In this document: piece by piece, positions 56,356-64,000 of the stretch | How positions within the stretch are numbered: the stretch's first letter is position 1 | Layout: every line of letters starts with the position of its first letter | Notes under the pieces: generated by a model | Database searches by the model: none | Told to the model about the DNA's origin: nothing | The model's input: only the letters and a program-made list of their open reading frames with translations | Source of the DNA: CAWJPY01 sp963844865 | GTDB lineage: Bacteria; Acidobacteriota; Thermoanaerobaculia; Thermoanaerobaculales; Sulfomarinibacteraceae | Length of the DNA stretch: 64,000 nt | Assembly (NCBI GenBank): GCA_963844865.1 | Contig: CAWJPY010000005.1 | Coordinates: 124,001 to 188,000, forward strand | Direction of reading: 5' to 3' | Program-made: the position numbers and the translations under genes

Positions 56356-57690
56356 TCACCTGATTCCGAACTGTCGCTTCAGCGTCCGGGCGTCCGCCTT
56401 GCCCAGACGTTTCATCAGCTTACGCATCTGGCCGTACTGACGCAAGAGGCGGTTGATCTCCTCGACGCTGGTGCCCGAGCCCCGGGCCACCCGGCGCTTG
56501 CGGGAACCGTTGAGGAGCTGCGGATGACGCCGCTCCCTGGGCGTCATGGAGTCGATACAGGCTTCCATGCGCTTCAGCTGCCGCTCCTCCTCCTCGCCGA
56601 CGCCACCCTTCGGCATCGCCTTGCCCATGCCCGGCACGAGCTCCATCACCTGCTGCAACGGCCCCATCTTCTTCAGGCTCCGGAGCTGGTCGCGCAGGTC
56701 TTCGAGATCGAACTTGTTCTTCGCGAGCTTGGCCTCGAGACGGCGCGCCTTGCGCTCGTCCACCGCCTCCTGGGCCTTCTCCACCAGGGTGAGGACGTCG
56801 CCCATCCCCAGGATCCGGCTCGCCATCCGGTCCGGGTGGAACAGCTCCAGGTCGTCGAGCCGCTCGCCCACGCCTGCATACACGATGGGCCTGCCCACGA
56901 CTTCCCGGATGGACAGCGCCGCACCGCCGCGGGCGTCGCCGTCCAGCTTCGTCAAGACCACGCCGGTGATGTCCAGGGAGGTGTGGAACGCGCGCGCCGA
57001 ACGCACGGCATCCTGGCCCGTCATGGCGTCGGCCACGAACAGGATGTGCTTCGGCTTGAGGATCTCCTTCAGCCGCAGCAGCTCGCCCATCAGGTCTTCG
57101 TCCACGTGCAGGCGCCCCGCGGTGTCGAAGACCAGCACCTGGTACCCCTTGATGGCGGCGTCGCGGAGCGCGCTCCGGGCTATGATCAACGGATCCGACA
57201 TCTCCCGGGTGTCCAGGGTCGGGATGCCGGCCTGCTCGCCCAACACCATGAGCTGCTCGCGCGCCGCCGGTCGCGACGTGTCCGCCGGCACCAGGAGCGG
57301 AAACAGCCCCTTGGAGCGCTTGATCCAGCGAGCCAGCTTGGCAGCGCTGGTGGTCTTGCCCGAGCCCTGGAGGCCGACCAGCATGACCACCGCGGGGCGG
57401 CCCTTGAAGGTCAGCTCGGTGGTGCTGCCGCCGAGAAGCTCGACGAGCTCCTCGTGCACGATCTTGGTGACCATCTGGGCCGGCGTCACCGAGCTCAGGA
57501 CCTCCTTGCCCAGCGCACGCTCCCGGATGCGGTCCACGAAGTGGGTCACGACCTCGACGCTGACGTCCGCGGCGAGCAGCGCGAGCCGGATCTCCCGCAG
57601 GGCCGTCTCGATGTGGAACTCGGTGAGATGGCCCTCGCCCCGGAGGGTCTTCATCACGCGTGCCAGCCGGTCCTGCAGCGTCCCCAACAT
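56356..57690 (-). CDS. ffh: signal recognition particle protein Ffh
   Basis: A 444-residue SRP GTPase: N domain, G domain with P-loop GLQGSGKT (106-113), DTAGR, TKLDG, and a Met-rich M domain that binds 4.5S RNA and signal peptides (MGPLQQVMELVPGMGKAM, MTPRERRHPQLLNGSRKRRVARGSG). It targets inner-membrane proteins with FtsY. It heads ffh-rpsP-khpA-rimM-trmD on the minus strand. The ATG at 57690 gives the standard N-terminus. Confidence 0.97.
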   Translation of the reverse strand: MLGTLQDRLARVMKTLRGEGHLTEFHIETALREIRLALLAADVSVEVVTHFVDRIRERALGKEVLSSVTPAQMVTKIVHEELVELLGGSTTELTFKGRPAVVMLVGLQGSGKTTSAAKLARWIKRSKGLFPLLVPADTSRPAAREQLMVLGEQAGIPTLDTREMSDPLIIARSALRDAAIKGYQVLVFDTAGRLHVDEDLMGELLRLKEILKPKHILFVADAMTGQDAVRSARAFHTSLDITGVVLTKLDGDARGGAALSIREVVGRPIVYAGVGERLDDLELFHPDRMASRILGMGDVLTLVEKAQEAVDERKARRLEAKLAKNKFDLEDLRDQLRSLKKMGPLQQVMELVPGMGKAMPKGGVGEEEERQLKRMEACIDSMTPRERRHPQLLNGSRKRRVARGSGTSVEEINRLLRQYGQMRKLMKRLGKADARTLKRQFGIR

Positions 57691-57752
57691 AAGGGTGGAA
57701 GTCTAAGTGAGCGGGTCTGTTGGGTCAAGGGCATGTAGAATTGAGAGTGGAG

Positions 57753-58676
57753 ATGGGCGCCACAACCGGGATCCTGCTGCAGCCGTGCTGCCCGCCTCGG
57801 GAAGACCCCGAGGTCCGCCAGCTCCTGGAGCTCGTGACCTCCGTCACCGGAGCTCCCTGGGCTCGTCTCGAGCTGGAGCCAGAGGGCGGCACACCCGAGA
57901 GCTACACGGTGGGCGGGGCCCGGGACGAAGGCGGCGCCACCGTGGACCTGAACATCGAAGGGTTCTCCGCCCGGCTGTGCGTGGGGTCGGACGGGGCGCC
58001 GCGACCCGAGCTGCTGCACCTGATCTCATTCGCCCTCGAGCGGGCCCTGCACTGTCGCCGCTACAACGAGCAGGTCGCCCTGCTGCGGGGGGCCCTCGAC
58101 ACCACATCGAGCGCTGTCCTGCTGTTCGACGCCGAGGGCGGCATTTCCTACGCCAACCCGCCGGCGGATCGCCTGCTGTCCCGCCAGACGGAGCACTCGC
58201 TGACCGTGGAAGGGCTCGGAGGAGCCCACCAGCCCGTGATCACCTTCCTGTGCTCCCTGGTGGAGCGGGTCGCGGCCTCCCACCACTCCTCCCCCCCCTG
58301 GACTGAAACCCTCTCGCTCTCGGACGGCTCGGTGCTGGCGTGCGAGATCCTGCGGGTCGACACCGGCGGCGCGGCTCCTCGCAGCGGCGTCCTGGCCTTC
58401 CTACAGCCGGTGTCCCCGCTGTCCAAGCTGTGCCTCGAGTCGTTCTGCGCCCGGCACGGCCTCAGCCCACGGGAGGAGGATGTGGTGCGGCTGGTGCTCG
58501 AAGGTCTCACCACCCTCGACATGGCCGAACGACTGAGCATCAGCCTCCACACCGTGCGCGACCACCTCAAGAGGCTGTACCGCAAGACCGGCGCCAAGTC
58601 ACGCAGCGAGCTGCTGAGCCTGGTGTCGACGGCTGGCGCCGGCGGCGTGACCTCCAGTGATGGCTCCACGGTGTGA
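57753..58676 (+). CDS. LuxR-family transcriptional regulator
   Basis: A 307-residue regulator. The N-terminal half looks like a small sensory GAF/PAS-like region (LLRGALDTTSSAVLLFDAEGGISYANPPADRLLS is PAS-type). The C-terminal domain is a GerE/LuxR helix-turn-helix: GLSPREEDVVRLVLEGLTTLDMAERLSISLHTVRDHLKRLYRKTGAKSRSEL. There is no AHL-binding hallmark, so the ligand is unknown. The ATG at 57753 is chosen; GTG or TTG a few codons earlier are possible. Divergent from ffh. Confidence 0.88.
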   Translation: MGATTGILLQPCCPPREDPEVRQLLELVTSVTGAPWARLELEPEGGTPESYTVGGARDEGGATVDLNIEGFSARLCVGSDGAPRPELLHLISFALERALHCRRYNEQVALLRGALDTTSSAVLLFDAEGGISYANPPADRLLSRQTEHSLTVEGLGGAHQPVITFLCSLVERVAASHHSSPPWTETLSLSDGSVLACEILRVDTGGAAPRSGVLAFLQPVSPLSKLCLESFCARHGLSPREEDVVRLVLEGLTTLDMAERLSISLHTVRDHLKRLYRKTGAKSRSELLSLVSTAGAGGVTSSDGSTV

Positions 58677-58743
58677 TACCGCTGACGTTCCCCGGCGACG
58701 GCGCCGGATATACTCGTATCGAGTGCGTAACGGAGGGTCGAGC

Positions 58744-59499
58744 ATGCGACAGAAGGCCACGTTCCTGTGCACAGTCTTGCTCTTCATGGGCATCGTGTCC
58801 GCCAGCGCCGGCGGCTACGTCGTGATTCTCAAGGGGGGACACAAGATCCCATGCCGCGATCCCATGAAGATCCAGGGCTCGAGCGCGCTCATCACCCTGG
58901 TCACCGGCACTCTCACCAGCTACCCTCTCGATCAGATCGACATCGTCGAGACCGAGCGGTACAACCAGCAGGGGTTGGGTGACGCACTCCTGATCGAGGA
59001 GCTGTCGACGACCGGCACGCCGGTTCCCACTCCGACCCCTCGGGTTCCGCTCGGCCAGTACACCTCCCTGGACGCCAGCGGACGGAACCCCGTGCTCGGA
59101 TCAACGACACTCCCGACGCCCACCCCCACACCCGGCATCAAGCTGCAGACGGCCCCCTACCCGGACGAACGCGTCGTCCAGGCATTCTCGAAGTTCTTCG
59201 ACGAGAGCAAGCTGTACATCTACCGGACCAGCGTCGGCACCCTCCCCGGTTACTTCTTCGTGCAGGCCGTCACCGACAATCAGGGAGAGGTGTTCAATGC
59301 CCTGCGGGTCGTGGCCGAGGCCTACACCCTCATCCATCGCCTGCACCCGGAGATGGCGCCCAAAGCAGTGGAGCTGGAGATGATCCAGACCTCTGGCAAG
59401 GCGGCGGGCACGTTTCGGCTGAGCCCGCAGATGGCCGCCAAGCTCGCGGACAAGGACACGTCGGTGGAGCAGTTCTACGTCAGCTACGTGATCTTCTGA
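58744..59499 (+). CDS. secreted protein of unknown function with Pro/Thr linker
   Basis: A 251-residue exported protein. The signal peptide (1-22, FLCTVLLFMGIVSASAGG) is followed by a small domain (GGYVVILKGGHKIPCRDPMKIQGSSALITL) typical of Acidobacteriota proteins that begin with VVILKGG. Two TPTPTP linkers follow, then a C-terminal domain (YFFVQAVTDNQGEVFNALRVVAEAYTLIHRL). No known family is recognised. The ATG has GGAGGGTCG upstream, and a TATACT/TCGTAT region lies before it. The next gene starts 15 bases later, in the same direction. Confidence 0.75.
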   Translation: MRQKATFLCTVLLFMGIVSASAGGYVVILKGGHKIPCRDPMKIQGSSALITLVTGTLTSYPLDQIDIVETERYNQQGLGDALLIEELSTTGTPVPTPTPRVPLGQYTSLDASGRNPVLGSTTLPTPTPTPGIKLQTAPYPDERVVQAFSKFFDESKLYIYRTSVGTLPGYFFVQAVTDNQGEVFNALRVVAEAYTLIHRLHPEMAPKAVELEMIQTSGKAAGTFRLSPQMAAKLADKDTSVEQFYVSYVIF

Positions 59500-59514
59500 C
59501 GGATCCTCGTGTGC

Positions 59515-60822
59515 ATGGCTGACGTCGCTGTCATCGGCGCCGGACTTGCCGGTCTGACCACCGCCCTCCGGTTGTGTCAGAGCGGGCACCGGGTGCGGGT
59601 GTTCGAGCGCTACCCACGGCCCGGCGGTCTGGCACGCACCTTCACCATCGGCGGCGAGCCCATCGAGGCCTTCTACCACCATCTCTTCACCACCGACGTC
59701 GCCTACGTCTCCCTCGCCCGCGAGCTCGGCCTGGAGGAGGAGATCGAGTGGCTGCCGTCGCGCATGGGCCTGTGGACCGAAGGTCGGCTGTGGGACTTCG
59801 GGACACCCATGTCCCTCCTCAGGCTGCGTCCCCTGACCCTCCTCGACAAGGTCCGATTCGTGCTCACGACCCTCCGGCTCCAGCACACTCATGACCCGAA
59901 GCGGTTCGAGAACGTGACCGCCAGTGAGTGGATGCGACGGCATCAAGGGGATCGCGCATATCGCACGATCTGGGGACCACTCCTGTTCCAGAAGTTCGCG
60001 AACCGCGCCGAGGACGTCGCCATGGTGTGGTTGTGGGGCAAGCTCTACCTCAGGGGACGTTCCCGCTCCACATCCGGGCTCGGTGAGCGGCTGGGTTACA
60101 TGCGCGGCTCCTTCACCCGACTGGCGGACGCGCTCGAGGAGAGAATCACCACACTGGGCGGCGAGCTCGCCCTCGCCGAGCCCGTGCAGCGCATCGCCAG
60201 GAACGATGGGGGCTTCGAGATCGTGACCCGCCGCGGAACGACGGCGGCCTCCGTGGTGGTGGCCGCCACCCCGGTCCCCGACTACCTGGACATGGCAGCG
60301 CCCCTGCTGGAGGAGGAGGAGCGCCGCAACCTCGCCTCCCTGGAGGCCACCAGCGCCCTGTGCACGGTCCTGGAGCTCGACCACTCCCTGACGCCCTACT
60401 ACTGGCTGAACATCGCCGATCCCGACATGCCCTTCGGGGGTCTCATCGAGCACACCAACTACATCCCGAGGGAACGTTACGGGGGGCGCCACATCCTGTA
60501 CGTCTCCAACTACATGTTCAAAGACCACCCTCTCTACCGAGCTCCCAAGGCGGAGGTGCTGGCGGCCTACCTCCCCGCCCTGACCAAGATCAACCCCGAT
60601 TTCGCCCCGTCCTGGATCGTGGCCAGCCACCACTTCCGCGCCGACTATGCACAGCCGGTGGTGACCGTGGGGTATCGGGACCGGCTGCCGGCGATGCGCA
60701 CCTCAGTGCCCGGCCTGTACCTGTGCTCCATGGCGCAGATCTACCCCGAGGACAGGGGACAGAACTACGCCGTTCTCTACGGCGAACGGGTCGCGGAGCT
60801 GGTGGCCGAGGACCTTGGGTAG
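59515..60822 (+). CDS. FAD-dependent oxidoreductase (amine oxidase/protoporphyrinogen oxidase-like)
   Basis: A predicted 435-residue flavoprotein with the dinucleotide motif VIGAGLAGLTTALRL and the adjacent RPGGLARTF, then a C-terminal segment ending in AQIYPEDRGQNYAVLYG. This is the amine oxidase/phytoene desaturase family; many such genes stand beside glycosyltransferases in polysaccharide loci, where they act on lipid-linked sugars. The substrate cannot be read. The ATG 59515 is used; GTG 59509 is two codons earlier. It may share a transcript with the upstream secreted protein. Confidence 0.88.
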   Translation: MADVAVIGAGLAGLTTALRLCQSGHRVRVFERYPRPGGLARTFTIGGEPIEAFYHHLFTTDVAYVSLARELGLEEEIEWLPSRMGLWTEGRLWDFGTPMSLLRLRPLTLLDKVRFVLTTLRLQHTHDPKRFENVTASEWMRRHQGDRAYRTIWGPLLFQKFANRAEDVAMVWLWGKLYLRGRSRSTSGLGERLGYMRGSFTRLADALEERITTLGGELALAEPVQRIARNDGGFEIVTRRGTTAASVVVAATPVPDYLDMAAPLLEEEERRNLASLEATSALCTVLELDHSLTPYYWLNIADPDMPFGGLIEHTNYIPRERYGGRHILYVSNYMFKDHPLYRAPKAEVLAAYLPALTKINPDFAPSWIVASHHFRADYAQPVVTVGYRDRLPAMRTSVPGLYLCSMAQIYPEDRGQNYAVLYGERVAELVAEDLG

Positions 60823-60870
60823 GACCGACTGGGTGTCACGCCCGCCTCAGAGCACACGGCGACGTCAAAG

Positions 60871-60976
60871 CCGGCGCCAGGCACCCCGTCTTGCTTCGAT
60901 AGTACGGAGATCTCTTCATGCGACAGGGCGCCTGGCACCGTCTCTGACCTACCTCATGCCGAGGCTGGCTGGCACC
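60871..60976. repeat. GTGCCAGGCAC palindromic repeat module C
   Basis: Cores at 60871 (GGCGCCAGGCACC) and 60925 (GGCGCCTGGCACC) are 54 bp apart, and a degenerate third lies near 60964, about 39 bp on. The GTCTTGCTTCGATAGTACG spacer equals that of modules A and D. It lies between the oxidoreductase and trxA. Confidence 0.82.
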
Positions 60977-61138
60977 GTCTCTGACTCACCCAACGCGTAG
61001 GGGTCCCGCAGCGGGCCCGGGGTAGCACCCAATCCCGCCGCCGTCTCCGGGAAACCCCCATAGCCGGGAGTGGTGGCTTCCTGTAGTACCATGACGCGGC
61101 TCCGGAGCTCGCCGGAGACCATTACGGAGGCTGCGCAC

Positions 61139-61465
61139 ATGGCCGACAATGCAGTGGAAGTCACGGATCAGAACTTCGAAGATGTCATCATCGGGGCGGA
61201 CAAGCCCGCGCTGGTGGACTTTTGGGCGGCGTGGTGCGGCCCCTGTCGGATCGTCGGCCCCATCGTCGAGGAGATCGCCGACGAGTACGAGGGCCGCGTC
61301 GTGGTGGGCAAGCTCGACGTCGACTCCAACCGCGACACCGCGGTGAAGTTCGGCATCCAGGCCATCCCCACCCTGCTCCTGGTCAAGGACGGCAAGGTCG
61401 CCGACCGCATCATCGGCGCTGTGGACAAGAAGAGCATCACCTCCAAGCTCGACGCCCTGCTCTGA
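61139..61465 (+). CDS. trxA: thioredoxin
   Basis: A 108-residue thioredoxin with FWAAWCGPCR (Cys33, Cys36), the buried Asp of LVDFW, and cis-Pro AIPTLLLVKDGK. It is a general cytoplasmic disulfide reductant. The ATG has GGAGG upstream. An inverted repeat CTCCGG-AGCT-CGCCGGAG stands in the 50 bases before, of unknown role. It is flanked on both sides by palindromic repeat modules, and no thioredoxin reductase is near. Confidence 0.96.
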   Translation: MADNAVEVTDQNFEDVIIGADKPALVDFWAAWCGPCRIVGPIVEEIADEYEGRVVVGKLDVDSNRDTAVKFGIQAIPTLLLVKDGKVADRIIGAVDKKSITSKLDALL

Positions 61466-61583
61466 GCTCGAGGCCCCCGCGCCGCCGCCGGCACGCGAAG
61501 GGCAGTCGGCGTCCGGGCTGGAAGAGGGAGCCGCGCCGACGGCGCCCGGCAACCCCGTCGATCCACGTCGCGACCTCATAGCC

Positions 61584-61692
61584 GGTGCCAGGCAGCCCGT
61601 GGAAGTACTTTGCGATGTCAAAGCCGGTGCCTGGCACCCCGTCTTGACTCGATAGTACGCGGTTCGCTTCATCCGAAAGGGTGCCTGGCACC
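61584..61692. repeat. GTGCCAGGCAC palindromic repeat module D
   Basis: Cores at 61584, 61626 and 61680 are 42 and 54 bp apart, the same steps as in module A. The last two are inverted around GTCTTGACTCGATAGTACGC. It lies between the convergent ends of trxA and the methyltransferase. Confidence 0.85.
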
Positions 61693-61784
61693 GTCTCTGG
61701 CCTTCCCGAAGTGATGCTTCAGGCGACGCTTCGGTCGCCCGACCGGCGGCGGCCCCCGTCTGCCGGCCGCTGCCTCTGCCCCTG

Positions 61785-62900
61785 TCAGGGACGGACACGG
61801 AGCTCCCCCAGCCGTTCTCGCGCCCCATCCAGCAGCGCGCCGCGTCCCTGCACCAGCACCTTGAGGTCGGAACCCATGCCGTCGGGGTCGAGCAGCCGCT
61901 TGATCTCCTGCCTCTGAGCCAGCGTCGCGGCATCCCACGCTGCGTCGGCCCCCACGCCACGCCGCTCCATCATCTTCTCGAGGCCCGCCCGGACGAGCAT
62001 CTCCGCGAGGGGCCAGAGCCCGACCTCCACCCAACCCGTCGCTGCCGCCGCCGTCCTCAGGTCGTCCCAGTTGACGTGGGCGGTGATGTCCTGCTCTCCG
62101 GGCGCCACCAGAGGGTCGCGGCCGAGGCGGTGAGCGCGGTAGCAGGCCAGGGTCCCACCGGCACGTCCGCGGGGGTCGTAGAGCCGGCGGGTCTCGAAGC
62201 CGTACTCCAGGGTCAACGCGAGCCCCGGCCCCCGGACACGGCCCAGCAGGTGTCGATGGAGATCTGCCGCGAGCAGGTTCACCTCGGCGATCTGCCCGTC
62301 CACCAGATCGACGCCGCGACGCTCGAGGTAGGACACCACTGCGGCCGCAGGCTCGCGCTCCTCCCAGACGAGCTCCTCGCCATCCACCCTCACCCAGAGC
62401 TCGCGAAGCTCGGCGCCCCGCTGCACCACACGGTGGACCGGCAGCGCATCGTAGAGCTCGGAGGAGTGCACGACGGTGGGCCCGGAGAGCATTTCGACAT
62501 CTGCCACGGACCCGAGCCATTCCGAGCGAACCGGGCTCCCCTCGAGGCGCTCCCGCTGGAGGCGCCGCATCTCGGGCGCCGACTCCACCGAGACGATGGC
62601 TTCGAGCACCTCAGGCGCTCGTTCTCCCAGAGCCTCCACCACCCCGGCGAGGAAGGAGCCGTCGCCCGACCCCGCGTCCACCAGGGTGAGCCGCCCCTGC
62701 CGGGCGGCCAGGTCTTCCACCAGGTTCGCCATCACGGTCGCATACCACGGGGAGGCCGCCGGCGCGGTCAGAAAGTCGGCCCTCCGGCCCACGGGGGACC
62801 CTGCCTGCCTGTAGTAGCCGCGGGCGGGGTCGTAGAGGGCGAGCTCCATGAAGACGCGGAAGGGAACCGCGCCGCCCCGGTCTGCGATCTCGTCGCCCAT
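61785..62900 (-). CDS. SAM-dependent methyltransferase, COG1565/NDUFAF7 (MidA) family
   Basis: A 371-residue class I methyltransferase of the MidA/NDUFAF7 type: it opens GDEIADRGGAVPFRVFMELALYDPARGYY, with motif I LVDAGSGDGSF, SSELYDALPVHRV (SELxDA motif), and LTLEYGFE. NDUFAF7 methylates an arginine in complex I; the bacterial role is less clear. Start ATG 62900 or GTG 62909 (neither has a good ribosome-binding site). It is divergent from the rimP operon. Confidence 0.92.
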   Translation of the reverse strand: MGDEIADRGGAVPFRVFMELALYDPARGYYRQAGSPVGRRADFLTAPAASPWYATVMANLVEDLAARQGRLTLVDAGSGDGSFLAGVVEALGERAPEVLEAIVSVESAPEMRRLQRERLEGSPVRSEWLGSVADVEMLSGPTVVHSSELYDALPVHRVVQRGAELRELWVRVDGEELVWEEREPAAAVVSYLERRGVDLVDGQIAEVNLLAADLHRHLLGRVRGPGLALTLEYGFETRRLYDPRGRAGGTLACYRAHRLGRDPLVAPGEQDITAHVNWDDLRTAAAATGWVEVGLWPLAEMLVRAGLEKMMERRGVGADAAWDAATLAQRQEIKRLLDPDGMGSDLKVLVQGRGALLDGARERLGELRVRP

Positions 62901-63005
62901 CCAGCTCACGGCGGCATTTTACGATCCCTCTCCACGCCCCCGCAGCCACGGCCGTAACATCAACTATATTTGTGGTTACGACTCGAAGACGGGGGCCTGG
63001 CTCCC

Positions 63006-63034
63006 TTGCGCGTCGAGGCTCGCTGTGCTATACA
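63006..63034 (+). promoter_or_regulatory. rimP-nusA operon promoter
   Basis: TTGCGC (63006-63011) and TATACA (63029-63034) stand exactly 17 bases apart, a strong sigma-70-type pair. Transcription would start near 63041, giving a leader of about 65 bases that contains the terminator hairpin. Confidence 0.7.
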
Positions 63035-63055
63035 GAGCGCGCTGCTTTCGTAAGG

Positions 63056-63081
63056 AAGTGGGCCGGTGGCCCACTTTTTTT
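63056..63081 (+). terminator. intrinsic terminator in the rimP leader
   Basis: GTGGGCC-GGT-GGCCCAC, extended by AA/TT pairs, is followed directly by seven T residues: a textbook Rho-independent terminator. It lies 25 bases before the rimP ATG and about 20 after the predicted transcription start, so it is more likely an attenuator of the rimP-nusA operon than the end of an upstream gene, which is divergent. Confidence 0.85.
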
Positions 63082-63106
63082 GGTGGTGAGCAGCGCGAAG
63101 GAAGAA

Positions 63107-63598
63107 ATGAAGCTGGATCAGAAGTTGCAGAGACAGCTCGCCGAGCTGGCGGCGGACGAGGGGCTCGAGCTCCTGGCCGCGGAGGTCGTGGGCAGCGGGC
63201 GCAACCTGGTGCTCCGTCTTGTGATCGACTGCGCCGAAGGGGTCACTCTCGATCAGTGCAGCGCAGTGTCCCGCCAGGCATCCGCCATCTTGGACGTCGA
63301 AGACCCCATTGAGCACGCCTACACCCTCGAGGTGACGTCGCCGGGGCTCGATCGCAAGCTGTACTCCGAGAGCGACTATGAGCGTTTCGCCGGGAACCGG
63401 GTGCGGATCCGAATGCAGCCCAGCTACCGCGAGCACCGGCTGGTGCTGGGCGAGCTCCTCGGCCTCGCCGACGACGCCGTGCGGGTGCGCAGCGACGCCG
63501 GGCAGGTGATCGAGCTGCCCCGGGACGAGGTGTTCGAGACCCGCCTCGAGGTCGATTGGGACGCCATCATGACGAAGGAAGGAAAGTCCGGAAGATGA
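63107..63598 (+). CDS. rimP: ribosome maturation factor RimP
   Basis: A 163-residue RimP: N-terminal domain (LVLRLVIDCAEGVTLDQCSAVSRQASAILDVEDPIEHAYTLEVTSPGLDRKL) and C-terminal Sm-like domain. It is needed for 30S maturation. The ATG has AAGGAAGAA upstream. The stop overlaps the nusA ATG (ATGA), so both are coupled. Expression is probably gated by the leader terminator. Confidence 0.96.
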   Translation: MKLDQKLQRQLAELAADEGLELLAAEVVGSGRNLVLRLVIDCAEGVTLDQCSAVSRQASAILDVEDPIEHAYTLEVTSPGLDRKLYSESDYERFAGNRVRIRMQPSYREHRLVLGELLGLADDAVRVRSDAGQVIELPRDEVFETRLEVDWDAIMTKEGKSGR

Positions 63599-64000
63599 AG
63601 CTGGACATCAACACCCTGGTCCGCCAAGTGGCCGCCGAGCGGGACATCGAGCCCGACAAGCTCATCGAGGCGGTGGCCGAGGCGATCTCGTCGGCGGCGC
63701 GCAAGCACTACAAGGAGCGGGGCGTGCACACCGAGATCGATCCCGCCACCGGCGAGGTCGAGTGCTGGAAGGTGCGCGACGTGGTGGAAGAGGTCGAGGA
63801 CCCCGAGACCGAGATGACCCTCGACGAGGCGCACGCCATCGATCCCTCGGCCGAGCTCGGCAGCATGGTGAAGCTGGAGTCGTTGGACACCTCACAGCTC
63901 GGTCGGATCGCCGCCCAGTCGGCGCGCCAGGTGCTCTTCCAGCGCGTCCGCGAGGCGGAGCGCGCGGTGGTCTACCGCAACTACATCGACCGGGTCGGTG
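63595..64000 (+). CDS. nusA: transcription termination/antitermination protein NusA, partial
   Basis: The first 135 codons are visible before the window ends. The N-terminal RNAP-binding domain matches: LDINTLVRQVAAERDIEPDKLIEAVAEAISSAARKHY, then EVEDPETEMTLDEA and GRIAAQSARQVLFQRVREAER. The S1 and KH domains lie outside. NusA controls pausing, termination and antitermination. It starts at the ATG inside the rimP stop, the standard rimP-nusA-infB order. Confidence 0.96.
   Translation, partial: MKLDINTLVRQVAAERDIEPDKLIEAVAEAISSAARKHYKERGVHTEIDPATGEVECWKVRDVVEEVEDPETEMTLDEAHAIDPSAELGSMVKLESLDTSQLGRIAAQSARQVLFQRVREAERAVVYRNYIDRVG

Overview
The window is a 64 kb, GC-rich, densely coded bacterial chromosome segment. 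Broken copies of essential single-copy genes (leuS and others) suggest a draft or metagenome-derived assembly with uncorrected indels. The gene set fits an uncultured Gram-negative lineage: a Ser/Thr kinase with TPR repeats, an alpha-2-macroglobulin, SpoVG, a LolB-like lipoprotein, a DUF3014 protein, many TPR proteins and a deoxyhypusine-synthase homologue. Acidobacteriota (Thermoanaerobaculia-like) is my best guess, but the sequence alone does not settle the phylum.

Region 1 (1-2.2 kb) holds an NmrA-like oxidoreductase running off the left edge, a C_GCAxxG_C_C redox protein, a 60-residue membrane peptide and the 3' part of a HAD hydrolase. Region 2 (2.2-10 kb) is the most interesting part: a chromosomal integron. 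A full-length IntI-type tyrosine recombinase is followed, on the same strand, by a candidate attI and a row of gene cassettes separated by seven attC sites of two families. In class 1 integrons intI and the cassettes are divergent; here they are co-directional, a reverse arrangement. The cassettes carry four type II toxin-antitoxin pairs (BrnTA, RelE/HTH, HigBA, DUF4258/MqsA-like), a CPBP membrane protease, a small membrane protein, a secreted unknown, and a DUF3788 plus VOC pair. The HAD gene is cut exactly at the distal end of the array.

Region 3 (10.3-25 kb) has an alpha-2-macroglobulin with two frameshifts, a cupredoxin-like protein, a Ser/Thr kinase, a YhhN membrane protein, TPR and DUF3014 proteins, an unusual AIR synthase-HAD fusion, and a TerB-like protein. 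Region 4 (25-40 kb) has leuS, a CpxAR-like two-component pair with a GTAAA-N5-GTAAA box before the regulator, a deoxyhypusine-synthase-like enzyme, a YciO/Sua5 protein, a TlpA-like lipoprotein, a glycosyltransferase, a sugar aminotransferase, UDP-glucose dehydrogenase, an S4 protein, an MtaD-like deaminase, a universal stress protein and pth.

Region 5 (40-64 kb) is mostly translation and RNA metabolism: rplY, prs, tRNA-Gln, spoVG, a LolB-like lipoprotein and a TPR protein; an RhlB-like helicase; queG; infC with an AUU start; recO; a response regulator; birA; a DsbD-like protein next to trmD-rimM-khpA-rpsP-ffh; a LuxR-type regulator; trxA; and the start of the rimP-nusA operon behind a promoter and a leader terminator. 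Four intergenic gaps carry a dispersed palindromic repeat module built on a GTGCCAGGCAC core with fixed 42, 54 and 38 bp steps.
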